Shown: in pieces, positions 6,026 to 12,400 of the stretch
How the letters are laid out: the number at the start of each line of letters is the position of its first letter
Numbering within the stretch: position 1 is the stretch's first letter
Source of the DNA: a virus
DNA: 36,708 nucleotides
IMG/VR virus record: IMGVR_UViG_3300006917_000073
Coordinates: 1 to 36,708 of that record
Direction: 5' to 3' (one strand)
Notes under the pieces: generated by a model
The model's database searches: none
Told to the model about the DNA's origin: nothing
Seen by the model: only the letters and a program-made list of their open reading frames with translations
Made by a program: the position numbers and the translations under genes

Positions 6026-6568
6026 ATGCAACGATCGCCACAACGTAAGCGTCCGGGGGCAAGGAAACGGAGGCACAAAATGCTTGAGCAAGCGGTATCC
6101 ACACCCACGGCGGCGCCGCGGAACTGGCGCACCTGGCCGGATTCGGTGGTGGAGCGCGCCATCAGGATTTGCGGGGGCTTCCCCGTGGATCTGCAGCATC
6201 GCATTTCCAGGCACCTGAAGCGCGACATTTCCAAGCAAACCGTGCATGGCTGGCGGCTGCGCGGGATCTTCCCGAAGGACATGATTTTTGCGGTCAACGA
6301 GGTCACGGGAATTCCCGTGGAAGAACTGCTCCTCGCCAAGCCCATCCACAAGAGCAAGCCCAGCTGCGTCGTGCGCGCAATTGCCAAGGCCGGAGGCACG
6401 GCATCGAAGTTCGCCGCCGAGCTCTCGCGTTCCTCGGGCCGGGACGTGACCCGGCAAATGGTGAGCAACTGGCTTGCCGCCTGCCAATTCCCGCGCGCCT
6501 ATGTCCTGGACATTCACTTGCTGACCAAACTCCCCATTGCCGAGCTCATGGAGAAGGACGAGCGGTAG
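6026..6568 (+). CDS. Phage transcriptional regulator with two tandem YdaS/Cro-like HTH domains
   Basis: 180 aa. After a basic 38-residue N-terminus come two copies of one domain, residues 40-101 and 113-174, aligning without gaps (offset 73, about 20 identities in 62). Shared positions include R-A-I, G-G, S-R, R-D, Q-x-V, W, F-P, T, P and E-L. Each has the layout of a YdaS/Cro-type helix-turn-helix, with V-x-x-W in the recognition region and a T-x-x-P-x-x-E-L tail. No S24/LexA protease domain is present, so SOS cleavage is unlikely. As the only rightward gene in the immunity region, it is probably the lysogeny repressor or the Cro-type switch protein. Its likely promoter overlaps an inverted repeat. 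Confidence 0.75.
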   Translation: MQRSPQRKRPGARKRRHKMLEQAVSTPTAAPRNWRTWPDSVVERAIRICGGFPVDLQHRISRHLKRDISKQTVHGWRLRGIFPKDMIFAVNEVTGIPVEELLLAKPIHKSKPSCVVRAIAKAGGTASKFAAELSRSSGRDVTRQMVSNWLAACQFPRAYVLDIHLLTKLPIAELMEKDER

Positions 6569-6570
6569 AC

Positions 6571-6672
6571 TGTTAGAATCTCGACACCCCGCCCTGGTCA
6601 GGTGGGGGAGTCCTGCCGGCGGGCGGTCCTGCCGTACAGGCAGCAAAGCCCGGCTTCGCGCCGGGCTTTGTC
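6571..6672 (+). ncRNA. Candidate small RNA between the regulator and the convergent operon
   Basis: An extended -10, TGTTAGAAT (6571-6579), follows the regulator stop by 2 bases. A transcript from about 6586 would fold into three hairpins. The first is CCCCGCC/GGTGGGG (6587-6593 with 6601-6607, one G-U pair). The second is CTGCC/GGCAG (6629-6633 with 6639-6643). The third is the terminator at 6645-6669. No -35 is evident, and the region may equally be the structured 3' UTR of the regulator message. Confidence 0.35.
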
Positions 6673-6674
6673 TT
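6645..6674 (+). terminator. Strong intrinsic terminator
   Basis: Perfect 10-bp stem AAAGCCCGGC / GCCGGGCTTT (6645-6654 with 6660-6669), 5-base loop TTCGC, then GTCTTT. It separates the rightward regulator from the convergent leftward operon whose last stop is at 6676. The A-run on the other side is short, so it may also weakly terminate leftward transcription. Confidence 0.85.
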
Positions 6675-6675
6675 T

Positions 6676-6897
6676 CTAGATCCGCCTTCCTCTGCGCCTT
6701 GAGACTTCCATGATGATCGCCTGCACGTCGGTGGGCGTCATCGCTTCCTCTTCATCCCCGAATTGCGCGTCGAGGATGGATTCCAGCGCCAGCGGGTCCA
6801 CGTCGCTATTCGTGGCCTCTTCCAGCGCCTCGATTAGCTTGAAGAACTGACGGCGGTTACATGCCATCGCCTGCAGGATTGCGCGGTTTCCGACCAT
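6676..6897 (-). CDS. Last gene of the early left operon, 73-aa hypothetical
   Basis: ATG at 6897 with an AGGGGA ribosome site. An alternative ATG at 6864 would cut the overlap with the upstream gene from 41 to 8 bases. The central part is acidic and helical (F-F-K-L-I-E-A-L-E-E, then D-P-L-A-L-E-S-I-L-D) and the end is basic (R-R-R-G-R-R-I). It may be a small protein-protein adaptor, but no family is recognised. It lies directly against the terminator at 6645-6674. Confidence 0.65.
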   Translation of the reverse strand: MVGNRAILQAMACNRRQFFKLIEALEEATNSDVDPLALESILDAQFGDEEEAMTPTDVQAIIMEVSRRRGRRI

Positions 6898-7195
6898 GTT
6901 TTCCCCTGAGATTGAGCACCGAGCCGCACACTGCGCACCTTTTTTTCTCGCCCGGCTGCAGTCCGTCGCGCATGATCTGCTTCAAGCGCGCGACGGCTTC
7001 CCCGACCTGCTGGCGGTGCTTCATGCCGCACTTTCGCGCGGCCTCGATCAGAGTAACACCTTCCACGATCACCATACGCGCGGCGTTGACTGTTGACGGA
7101 CGCATTCTTGTATTGGCAGCCGCGGCGTCGAGTGCTGCTGCCAGTTTTTCACGCCCGGCTTCGGTTTCGTCGTGGTTTTGCGGATTGACGGTCAT
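6857..7195 (-). CDS. TrfB/KorA-like DNA-binding regulator
   Basis: 112 aa. Residues about 25-75 resemble the TrfB/KorA transcriptional repressor family of broad-host-range plasmids: S-T-V-N-A-A-R-M-V-I-V-E-G, then T-L-I-E-A-A-R-K-C-G-M and a recognition helix R-Q-Q-V-G-E-A-V-A-R-L. The C-terminus carries a C-A-V-C knuckle and a basic tail. KorA-type proteins bind palindromic operators near promoters. A plausible target is the near-palindrome at 11703-11734 that covers this operon's own promoter. The ATG at 7195 overlaps the upstream stop. The similarity is by eye and the operator link is inference. Confidence 0.65.
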   Translation of the reverse strand: MTVNPQNHDETEAGREKLAAALDAAAANTRMRPSTVNAARMVIVEGVTLIEAARKCGMKHRQQVGEAVARLKQIMRDGLQPGEKKRCAVCGSVLNLRGKHGRKPRNPAGDGM

Positions 7196-7389
7196 ACCAT
7201 GCGCTCCCAATGGAGTCGGCCGTCCTCGCCTTCGACGTAGCGGCCGACCTCGCCGCGGACCTCCATCCAGGCGGAGGCGCGGCTGTGCTCGGTCAGAATC
7301 ACGGCCTCGCCCTGCATCGGCCCATCGGCGCACTTGTGCGAGCGGGTGAAGAGGGCGAGGGCGCGAGTAAGAAAGCGGGAAAGTTTCAC
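7192..7389 (-). CDS. Hypothetical early protein, 65 aa
   Basis: GTG start at 7389 with AAGGAAG upstream, stop overlapping the TrfB-like gene's ATG as ATGA. A short basic N-terminal helix is followed by a small beta-rich part (E-A-V-I-L-T-E, then R-Y-V-E-G-E-D-G-R-L-H-W). The fold is probably tiny and all-beta. Nothing suggests an enzyme. Gene status rests on coupling to both neighbours and on normal composition. Confidence 0.6.
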   Translation of the reverse strand: MKLSRFLTRALALFTRSHKCADGPMQGEAVILTEHSRASAWMEVRGEVGRYVEGEDGRLHWERMV

Positions 7390-7679
7390 GCCCGGCTTCC
7401 TTTCTTTTGGACAGGGACCGGGGACGCGAACAGGTCGGCACCGCGATCCTCGCCAGCAAAAAGGCGCCCGTACTCCTCGCGCCTGCGATCCGTGCGCATG
7501 ATGCGCGTGCGGATGTGTCTTTGCGCAGCTTTGGCCGAGCTGATCGCAAGCTGCACGCGCCGCAAAGTCCTGGGGGCGTCTGCAACGCGCAACAGAACGC
7601 GCGCCTCCCGCAATAGCTGGATGGCGTCGGCCATTACGCGTTTGTGCGCCGGGTTGGCGTAGCGAGTTTTGCGGGTCAT
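7386..7679 (-). CDS. Basic helical hypothetical protein, 97 aa
   Basis: ATG at 7679, overlapping the upstream gene through the repeated GGAGGCCGCATGA junction. Largely helical and very basic (M-T-R-K-T-R at the start, R-T-L-R-R-V and R-T-R-I-M-R-T-D-R-R-R in the middle), ending K-K-G-S-R-A. The composition suggests nucleic-acid binding. The extra 121 codons open upstream in this frame are a shadow of the next genes and were excluded. Function unknown. Confidence 0.65.
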   Translation of the reverse strand: MTRKTRYANPAHKRVMADAIQLLREARVLLRVADAPRTLRRVQLAISSAKAAQRHIRTRIMRTDRRREEYGRLFAGEDRGADLFASPVPVQKKGSRA

Positions 7680-7921
7680 GCGGCCTCCACCGTATACCGC
7701 GGATATTTTCCGCTCACCTTGACGACGCGGCGCGTGCCGAAGTCTCGCGCGATCCATGCACGCAATACCTTGATCGGCACGCCTTCGCGCTTGTAAACGT
7801 AGCGCGTAGCATCCTCGAAAACCGCGAAATGCCCGCGCGGAACTGCGGCGTAATAGCTTGCCTCTCCGGCGCGGTGTTTTGTGGAAAGCTGAGTTCCTAT
7901 CATGTCGTAGGGCGGTTTCAT
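7676..7921 (-). CDS. Hypothetical early protein, 81 aa, ends in -VEAA
   Basis: ATG at 7921 with a perfect GGAGG five bases upstream. A mixed alpha/beta small protein: an aromatic central part (Y-Y-A-A-V-P-R-G-H-F-A-V-F) and a basic R-R-V-V-K-V-S-G-K-Y-P-R-Y end. Its last codons, V-E-A-A, double as the ribosome site of the next gene. It resembles small uncharacterised proteins of phage early regions, but I cannot name a family. Confidence 0.65.
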   Translation of the reverse strand: MKPPYDMIGTQLSTKHRAGEASYYAAVPRGHFAVFEDATRYVYKREGVPIKVLRAWIARDFGTRRVVKVSGKYPRYTVEAA

Positions 7922-8115
7922 GCGGCCTCCGGAGTGATGATGTTTCCGCCACCCGCAATGCCTGACAGCAGGGCGATGCGGGCGCGGGCGTTGACGGATT
8001 CGCGCAGGCGCATGAATACCGCGATGCGGTGCGCGTCGGCACGATCTGCTCGCGCCTGGCGGATCTGAAGGGAGAGCGCGTGGCCGGGCATGGCGGCGGC
8101 GGGGCGGCGGGTCAT
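7918..8115 (-). CDS. Small helical hypothetical protein, 65 aa, ends in -PEAA
   Basis: ATG at 8115 overlapping the stop of the DUF3560-methyltransferase gene. A basic Ala-rich helix pair (about residues 14-45) is followed by a hydrophobic tail with a glycine hinge (I-A-G-G-G-N-I-I-T). The 45 codons open upstream in frame lie inside the methyltransferase gene and are shadow. No recognised domain. It ends with the same E-A-A junction as its neighbours. Confidence 0.55.
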   Translation of the reverse strand: MTRRPAAAMPGHALSLQIRQARADRADAHRIAVFMRLRESVNARARIALLSGIAGGGNIITPEAA

Positions 8116-9893
8116 GATTGCGCCCCTTCGATCACCAGAAGGGCCGTATTGACCTGCGTTCCCTGGGCGGCGAAGGTTCCCGCCGGCAAATCTTCCCAAT
8201 GCGCCGCGATCGGCTGCAGGGCTTCGCGTTGCCGCGGGCCGTTGGCGCAAATGGCGACAAGGCGCCCGCCGGGCTTGAGCATGCCGGCCGCGTGCCGAAT
8301 GTGCTTAATATCGGCGCCGTTCTCGAAAGGGGGGTTCATCAACACCCGGTCGAAGGCGCCGAGGTCGCCATTCATGGCGAGGAAATCGCCAGCGCGAACC
8401 TCGGTTAGGGGGAATTCAGCGCGCAGCCGATCCGCAAGACGCTGATTCACTTCCACGGCCACAAGCTCGCCGCCCTGGGCGTGCCACGTAGCGCCAAGCG
8501 CGCCGATGATGGCGCCCGTTCCGGCGCTGGGCTCCAGCACTCGCGCGCCGGGCTGAATGTCAGCGAGTTCGGCCATGCGCTCGGCCAGCTCGTGCGGCGT
8601 CGGGAAAAGCTGCGGCGCCGTCACCACCTGCACGCCACCATTGCGCAGAGTTTCGCGCATGGCGGCGAACGTCTGCGCTTCCTGCTTGCGGGCCTCGGCT
8701 GCGGCCACGGCTTCATTGTGCGCGATGTGGGCCGCCTCGCCGCGGGTCGGCGCGCGGCTTTCGTTGTCGCCTTCGGGGCGGACGTAGAAGCCGACCTTTT
8801 CAATTTCCGCCAGCCTGCCGGCCGCGCGCAGTTCCGCCACCTTCGCGGCCGGCATGATCTCGGCCAGCTTGTCGAAGGGGATATTCCGCGCAAAGAATCG
8901 CTCCCCGTTGTACGTGTCCAGAATGCTGACGCTAACGCGGTTCACCTTCTGGATATACGCCCAGCCTTTCCCGTACCCAGGCGACGCCCAGCAGCGCACG
9001 GCGCCGCCCTTCTCGGGCTTCACCTTGTCGGACTCGATCCCGCCATCGGCGGCGAGCATGGCGCGCTCGTAGGTCAGGCGGTTGCGGTAGTGCTCGGCCC
9101 ACTGCTCGCAACGCTTGAGGGAAGCGGCGGACATTTCGCGCGCCTTGTTCTGCGCCTCTTCCGGCGTGATCCTGCCGTCCTTGAGGTCAGACCAAAGCCC
9201 CCAGCGGCCAATGTTCAGAACGTGCAGCATGCGTTCCTCGAATGTGCCGCGCGATCCGTCCTGCTTCTTGAGCGTGGTTTTCGCGTCGTCGTGGATGTCG
9301 GCCAGAATGCGCAGGTTGACTTTGTTGGCGGCCGCGCTTTTGTCCACCTTGCGAAGCTCGGCTTCGATGTTCCGGATACGGCGGGCGCGCACGTCCGGCC
9401 GCTCCTTGTACTTGGCATGCCGAATCGCGCCGGCCGCGCGGTCCTGCCAGTATTGCGAGGTTTCCCACATCTTGACCGCCCGGCGCATGCCGTTTTCGAT
9501 CTTCTCGGCGTCCTTGCGGGCCTTCTTCTCGCTGTGGTGGCCGATAAGGATCGGTTGGCCCAGCTCGAAACGCTGGGCGATGCCGTCCACGGCTTCACGC
9601 GCGGCCGCGGCATCCTTCGCGCGGTTGTCGCTGTAGCCGTCGAAGCGTTCCGCGCGCTCCTCGGCGCGGTCGGTAAGCGTGCGGTCCTCGTCGTCGATCT
9701 GGCCGGCGAGTTCTTCGCACAGTTCCGCGCGCTCCGGGGTCCACATCGGCGCCACGAAAAGCTCTTGTTTAGGCGCCCAGGCGAATCCGGCCGCGCGGAT
9801 GCGGTCGTAAAGCTCCCTCGGCAGGCGGTGCGCCGGATAGAGGCGCAGCTTGTTGTCCTCGGGGCTGTAGGTTGCTGCTGTTATGTCGTTCAT
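8112..9893 (-). CDS. DUF3560-class I methyltransferase fusion
   Basis: 593 aa, the largest early gene. The N-terminal 300 or so residues match DUF3560-type proteins of plasmids and integrative elements: a compact beta start (Y-S-P-E-D-N-K-L-R-L-Y), then long charged helices with W-E-T-S-Q-Y-W and R-I-x-N-I-E-A-E-L. A middle helical linker follows. The C-terminal domain is a SAM-dependent methyltransferase with V-L-E-P-S-A-G-T-G-A-I (motif I, 452-461), an acidic strand end V-A-V-E-V-N, and N-P-P-F (motif IV, 520-523), typical of N6-adenine or related amino-methylases. It probably modifies DNA, perhaps to evade restriction. ATG at 9893 with AAAGGA upstream. Confidence 0.85.
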   Translation of the reverse strand: MNDITAATYSPEDNKLRLYPAHRLPRELYDRIRAAGFAWAPKQELFVAPMWTPERAELCEELAGQIDDEDRTLTDRAEERAERFDGYSDNRAKDAAAAREAVDGIAQRFELGQPILIGHHSEKKARKDAEKIENGMRRAVKMWETSQYWQDRAAGAIRHAKYKERPDVRARRIRNIEAELRKVDKSAAANKVNLRILADIHDDAKTTLKKQDGSRGTFEERMLHVLNIGRWGLWSDLKDGRITPEEAQNKAREMSAASLKRCEQWAEHYRNRLTYERAMLAADGGIESDKVKPEKGGAVRCWASPGYGKGWAYIQKVNRVSVSILDTYNGERFFARNIPFDKLAEIMPAAKVAELRAAGRLAEIEKVGFYVRPEGDNESRAPTRGEAAHIAHNEAVAAAEARKQEAQTFAAMRETLRNGGVQVVTAPQLFPTPHELAERMAELADIQPGARVLEPSAGTGAIIGALGATWHAQGGELVAVEVNQRLADRLRAEFPLTEVRAGDFLAMNGDLGAFDRVLMNPPFENGADIKHIRHAAGMLKPGGRLVAICANGPRQREALQPIAAHWEDLPAGTFAAQGTQVNTALLVIEGAQS

Positions 9894-9984
9894 AGTCTGC
9901 GGTCCTTTGGTCGTTGGTCGGTTTGGTGCGTGGTCGTCGCACCCTGTAGCCCTGTCGTGGGGACCAGGGCTAAGGGGTGAGGCG

Positions 9985-10248
9985 CTAGAAAAGCCCGCGC
10001 TGCTTCAACAGGTCGCGGCGCGTGCGCTTGGCGGCCTCTTTCCCGAGGGCGTAGCCTTCGGAATAGGCGTTACTCCATTCCGGGATGCTGTCCCATGCGG
10101 GCAGATTCGGCCGTTCGCAGGCGTAGCCGTCGCGGTATCCGGCATTGAAGCAATTGCGCGCGGCCTGGGCGCGCTGCTCCTCGTCGGCGCCCTTGAGCAA
10201 TGCGCCGTGGTGCTCGGTGCCGTGGGCGGCGTTGTGGGCTTGGGTCAT
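9985..10248 (-). CDS. Hypothetical early protein, 87 aa
   Basis: ATG at 10248 overlapping the upstream stop. The centre reads R-N-C-F-N-A-G-Y-R-D-G-Y-A and, later, S-N-A-Y-S-E-G-Y-A-L-G-K. This is a repeated (N/S)-x-(A/G)-Y-x-x-G-Y-A pattern of two related helices separated by 25 residues, often seen in small phage proteins of unknown role. A 91-base gap separates its stop from the methyltransferase ATG, the only real gap in this operon. It may hold an internal promoter or processing site. Confidence 0.65.
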   Translation of the reverse strand: MTQAHNAAHGTEHHGALLKGADEEQRAQAARNCFNAGYRDGYACERPNLPAWDSIPEWSNAYSEGYALGKEAAKRTRRDLLKQRGLF

Positions 10249-10625
10249 GCCGCGGCCTCCATAACTTGCGCGTGCACCTGTCCATCATGGAACAGATACG
10301 CCACCGGGAAGAATTCCGGCCCCTGGGGCTCAATGCCGGACAGGGCGGCGAAAGCGGCAAGGTCGCCAACGGCCGCACCTTCGCCCGGCTTCATGCGTCG
10401 CGGCTGTCCCCAAATCGGGAATCCGGTTTCACCCTTGCGGACCGGGCGGCCGGCCTTACGCCAGTCGTGGAAGGTGTGCCATTCGCGCGCGCCGGTTTCG
10501 GCGGTGTAGTGCGCAAGAATCGCCGCGTTGACGTTCGGGAATGCGCCGGCCTTTACCAAAGGCTTAACGGCCATGCTCAGGGCGCGAAGCTCGGCGCGGC
10601 GTGGGTTTGGCTTGTGCGTGCTCAT
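10245..10625 (-). CDS. ArdC N-terminal-like protein, 126 aa
   Basis: The middle, W-H-T-F-H-D-W-R-K-A-G-R-P-V-R-K-G-E-T-G-F-P-I, matches the single-strand-DNA-binding core found at the N-terminus of ArdC-type antirestriction proteins and related polyvalent proteins. It continues with the strand F-F-P-V-A-Y-L-F. There is no C-terminal metallopeptidase (no H-E-x-x-H), so this is a stand-alone DNA-binding version. It may protect incoming single strands or assist a neighbour. ATG at 10625. The frame upstream is shadow. It ends M-E-A-A-A through the shared junction. Confidence 0.65.
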   Translation of the reverse strand: MSTHKPNPRRAELRALSMAVKPLVKAGAFPNVNAAILAHYTAETGAREWHTFHDWRKAGRPVRKGETGFPIWGQPRRMKPGEGAAVGDLAAFAALSGIEPQGPEFFPVAYLFHDGQVHAQVMEAAA

Positions 10626-10867
10626 GCGGCCACCTTCACGCCAGCGAAAGCCCGGCCCTTGTCCGTGGCGGTGTAGAGCTCGCCGGCCTTGTGCAGCAGG
10701 CCGGTATTGGTCAGGGCGCCCATGAGCTGCTGAAACTGCGAAAGGCTGCATCCCTTCGTCATGAGGGCAGCATAGAGGCTGCCACCCGGCACGCCCTCGG
10801 GGCAGTCGTTGACGGCGGCCACCACGGCGAAGGCGAGCAGGTAGGCGGCGGGGATCTTGTCGGTCAT
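10622..10867 (-). CDS. Winged-helix-like small protein, 81 aa
   Basis: ATG at 10867 overlapping the upstream stop. Helices A-A-Y-L-L-A-F-A-V-V-A-A-V, then L-Y-A-A-L-M-T-K-G and L-S-Q-F-Q-Q-L-M-G-A-L-T-N-T-G-L-L, then a hairpin with A-G-E-L-Y-T-A-T-D-K-G-R-A-F. Helix-helix-helix plus wing ending in T-x-K-G is the usual layout of a winged helix DNA-binding domain. It may regulate early transcription. Identification is by fold pattern only. Confidence 0.55.
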   Translation of the reverse strand: MTDKIPAAYLLAFAVVAAVNDCPEGVPGGSLYAALMTKGCSLSQFQQLMGALTNTGLLHKAGELYTATDKGRAFAGVKVAA

Positions 10868-11166
10868 TCGGCCTCCCCGAGTTCGAGGAGAAGATTTTCG
10901 GCGCGGTCGAGGGCGTCCCCGAACCGCCCGGCGGTGGCCCCGGTCAGACGGCGTAGTTCCGATAGGTGATCGCGCAGGTTCATCACGGTGGCGACGAGTT
11001 CCGGGTAGGCGTTGGCGGCGTGGGCGATGTAGGCGGCGTCGGTAAGCATTTCGCGTTGGTCGATGCCCATAGGCGCGCAAACTTCCTGCGCGTTGTCGTC
11101 GGAAACAATCCCGGAGTCCCCGACACCCCACGGCAACGGCGTAGCAGGCTTATGGTTCGTGCTCAC
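10864..11166 (-). CDS. Conserved phage protein with KPATPLPW start, 100 aa
   Basis: GTG at 11166 overlapping the upstream TGA. The N-terminus H-K-P-A-T-P-L-P-W and the later D-A-A-Y-I-A-H-A-A-N-A-Y-P-E-L-V form a pattern that recurs in many proteobacterial phages and prophages (uncharacterised). The C-terminal half is a helix rich in L/R/E, ending L-G-E-A-E. The frame is open for another 67 codons upstream, but those are shadow. Biochemical role unknown. Confidence 0.75.
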   Translation of the reverse strand: MSTNHKPATPLPWGVGDSGIVSDDNAQEVCAPMGIDQREMLTDAAYIAHAANAYPELVATVMNLRDHLSELRRLTGATAGRFGDALDRAENLLLELGEAE

Positions 11167-11294
11167 GATTGCCCCCCTTCGCAGGTCGTGCAGGGCTTGA
11201 GCACGGCGGCCAGAGCGGCGCCGGCAATGGAGCCCACCAGCGCGGCGGCGATGAACAGTGCCGCGATGGTGAGGCGTTTCAGGGTGGGGAGCAT
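11163..11294 (-). CDS. 43-aa single-pass membrane protein
   Basis: ATG at 11294 overlapping the upstream TAA as TAATG. After a short basic start (M-L-P-T-L-K-R-L) there is one membrane helix, T-I-A-A-L-F-I-A-A-A-L-V-G-S-I-A-G-A-A-L, then L-K-P-C-T-T-C-E-G-G. The CxxC near the end could be a redox or metal site, or the helix an uncleaved signal. Coupled to both neighbours; role unknown. Confidence 0.55.
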   Translation of the reverse strand: MLPTLKRLTIAALFIAAALVGSIAGAALAAVLKPCTTCEGGQS

Positions 11295-11482
11295 TACGCG
11301 GCCTCCTTCGCGGCAAGCGGGAGCGTCCAGTAAGCGCGCATCGCGGTATCACGGGCGAATTGCTCATGATCGGCGCCGAGCTTTTCGACTTCCTGGAGCG
11401 CGGCGTAAAGCTGACGCAGGGCCGGCGACGCGTGGCTGTCGCTCTCGGCGTATTGCTGCACGGTGATTTCGATGCTGTCCAT
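11294..11482 (-). CDS. Hypothetical early protein, 62 aa, ends in -KEAA
   Basis: ATG at 11482 overlapping the upstream TAA. A short beta start (S-I-E-I-T-V-Q-Q-Y) is followed by two helices (A-L-R-Q-L-Y-A-A-L-Q-E-V-E-K-L, then H-E-Q-F-A-R-D-T-A-M). Its K-E-A-A end is made by the shared junction. It looks like a small adaptor or regulator, but no family is recognised. Confidence 0.6.
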   Translation of the reverse strand: MDSIEITVQQYAESDSHASPALRQLYAALQEVEKLGADHEQFARDTAMRAYWTLPLAAKEAA

Positions 11483-11652
11483 TAGGCGGCCTCCTCGATG
11501 TTGAAGGAGTCGCCCACGCTCACAATCTGCCCGCGCACAAGCTCAATAAGCGCGTCGCGTATTGCGTCGTCGTTGTCCTCGTTGACTCGCAGCGTGCGGG
11601 AATCCAATTCCCCGCCCGATCCGTTCCAGGTGATGCGAATGACTTGTTTCAT
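11482..11652 (-). CDS. First gene of the early left operon, 56-aa hypothetical
   Basis: Leftward gene beginning M-K-Q-V-I-R-I-T-W-N-G-S-G-G, with a beta hairpin, then a helix (D-A-I-R-D-A-L-I-E-L-V-R) and a strand, ending N-I-E-E-A-A. The ATG at 11652 has a GGACC-type weak ribosome site. It is the promoter-proximal gene of the 14-gene operon, about 55 bases after the predicted promoter at 11707-11735. Small alpha/beta fold, unknown role. Confidence 0.6.
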   Translation of the reverse strand: MKQVIRITWNGSGGELDSRTLRVNEDNDDAIRDALIELVRGQIVSVGDSFNIEEAA

Positions 11653-11702
11653 GGGGTGCGGTCCTTTCGTGGTTGTGGTCTGCGTCGCGGGTCAGGCGAC
11701 GG

Positions 11703-11735
11703 TGACAATGTGCAGGCGTCCTGCGTCAATGTCAA
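11703..11735 (-). promoter_or_regulatory. Early-left promoter overlaid by a near-palindromic operator
   Basis: Leftward TTGACA (11735-11730), 17-base spacer, CACATT (11712-11707, weak -10). The same bases form an imperfect palindrome: outer arms TGACA (11703-11707) and TGTCA (11730-11734), and an inner perfect repeat GCAGG-cgt-CCTGC (11712-11724). An operator placed on the promoter in this way suggests tight repression, perhaps by the double-HTH regulator or the TrfB-like protein. Confidence 0.55.
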
Positions 11736-11859
11736 TAGTACAGACAAGAGAAACGGGAGGGAAATTCCGGTGGTTCGCTATGCGGAACGGCTTATCTCGG
11801 AGTCCTGCGCGCCGGCTCGGGCTGGCGGGATCGGTGGCAAGTGCCTAGAGTCCCGGCGC

Positions 11860-12390
11860 ATGGCAGGCAACGCAGCAGGGGCGGCTAAGGCTCGGGCAAG
11901 GGCGGCAGCTCGTCGGGCCCAGGAAGAGGCCATAGAGGCCGGAATCAGGGAGGCCAAGGCGGCCGGCGATCAGGTCAACAACCTGTTGCCCGAGCCATCA
12001 GAGCCAGATTCCGCTGTTGGTGCACCAATTCAGGGCGAAGTGTCCGGAAAACAGACAGTTGGGGCCGATCCGATCCTCGCGGCGGCCGAAATCCATGCCG
12101 CAGCAAACGTTTATCGCGTTGTGGCGGGGCTGGAGAAGGTCCCCCCGCAGGTCAAAGTGCAGACTTCCCTAACCCTGTTGGCCGGCCGCGGGCACCTGCA
12201 AGGCGGAAAGGGCGGCGGCCAAGCTCGGGACACGATGGGCGCCGTTTTGGAGGCCCTGACGCGCGCCTTGGAGCTCCGCGGCCGCGCTGCGGCCAGCGTG
12301 CCGGCCGTGGTCGTCGAGGCCAGGAATGGGAGCGGATTGGACAATTCCGCGCCGTCAGGGCCGGAATCCTCCAAGGTATCAGGCACATAG
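11860..12390 (+). CDS. Hypothetical phage protein, 176 aa
   Basis: First rightward gene of the replication arm. ATG at 11860, no good Shine-Dalgarno, preceded by 207 bases of divergent control region. The N-terminus is an Ala/Arg-rich coiled coil (residues 5-35). The middle helix A-A-E-I-H-A-A-A-N-V-Y-R-V-V-A-G-L and the next T-S-L-T-L-L-A-G-R-G-H-L-Q-G-G look structured, and the C-terminus is Pro/Ser-rich. The length and helical layout would suit a small terminase subunit or a regulator, but I see no diagnostic motif. Gene start and function are both uncertain. Confidence 0.6.
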   Translation: MAGNAAGAAKARARAAARRAQEEAIEAGIREAKAAGDQVNNLLPEPSEPDSAVGAPIQGEVSGKQTVGADPILAAAEIHAAANVYRVVAGLEKVPPQVKVQTSLTLLAGRGHLQGGKGGGQARDTMGAVLEALTRALELRGRAAASVPAVVVEARNGSGLDNSAPSGPESSKVSGT

Positions 12391-12400
12391 TCGCCTCGAT

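Noticed and set aside
4535-6589. 14-base direct repeat GAATCTCGACACCC at 4535 and 6576, flanking int and the regulator
   Set aside because: Exact 14-mers are expected a few times by chance in a window this size, and the distance from the att core does not fit integrase arm sites.
7829-8068. Plus-strand frame of 79 codons within the early left operon
   Set aside because: It overlaps coupled minus-strand genes and lacks a ribosome site; shadow frame.
8481-9980. 499-codon plus-strand frame opposite the DUF3560-methyltransferase
   Set aside because: The minus strand has the full methyltransferase motifs and operon overlaps. The plus frame is His/Val/Leu/Arg-rich shadow.
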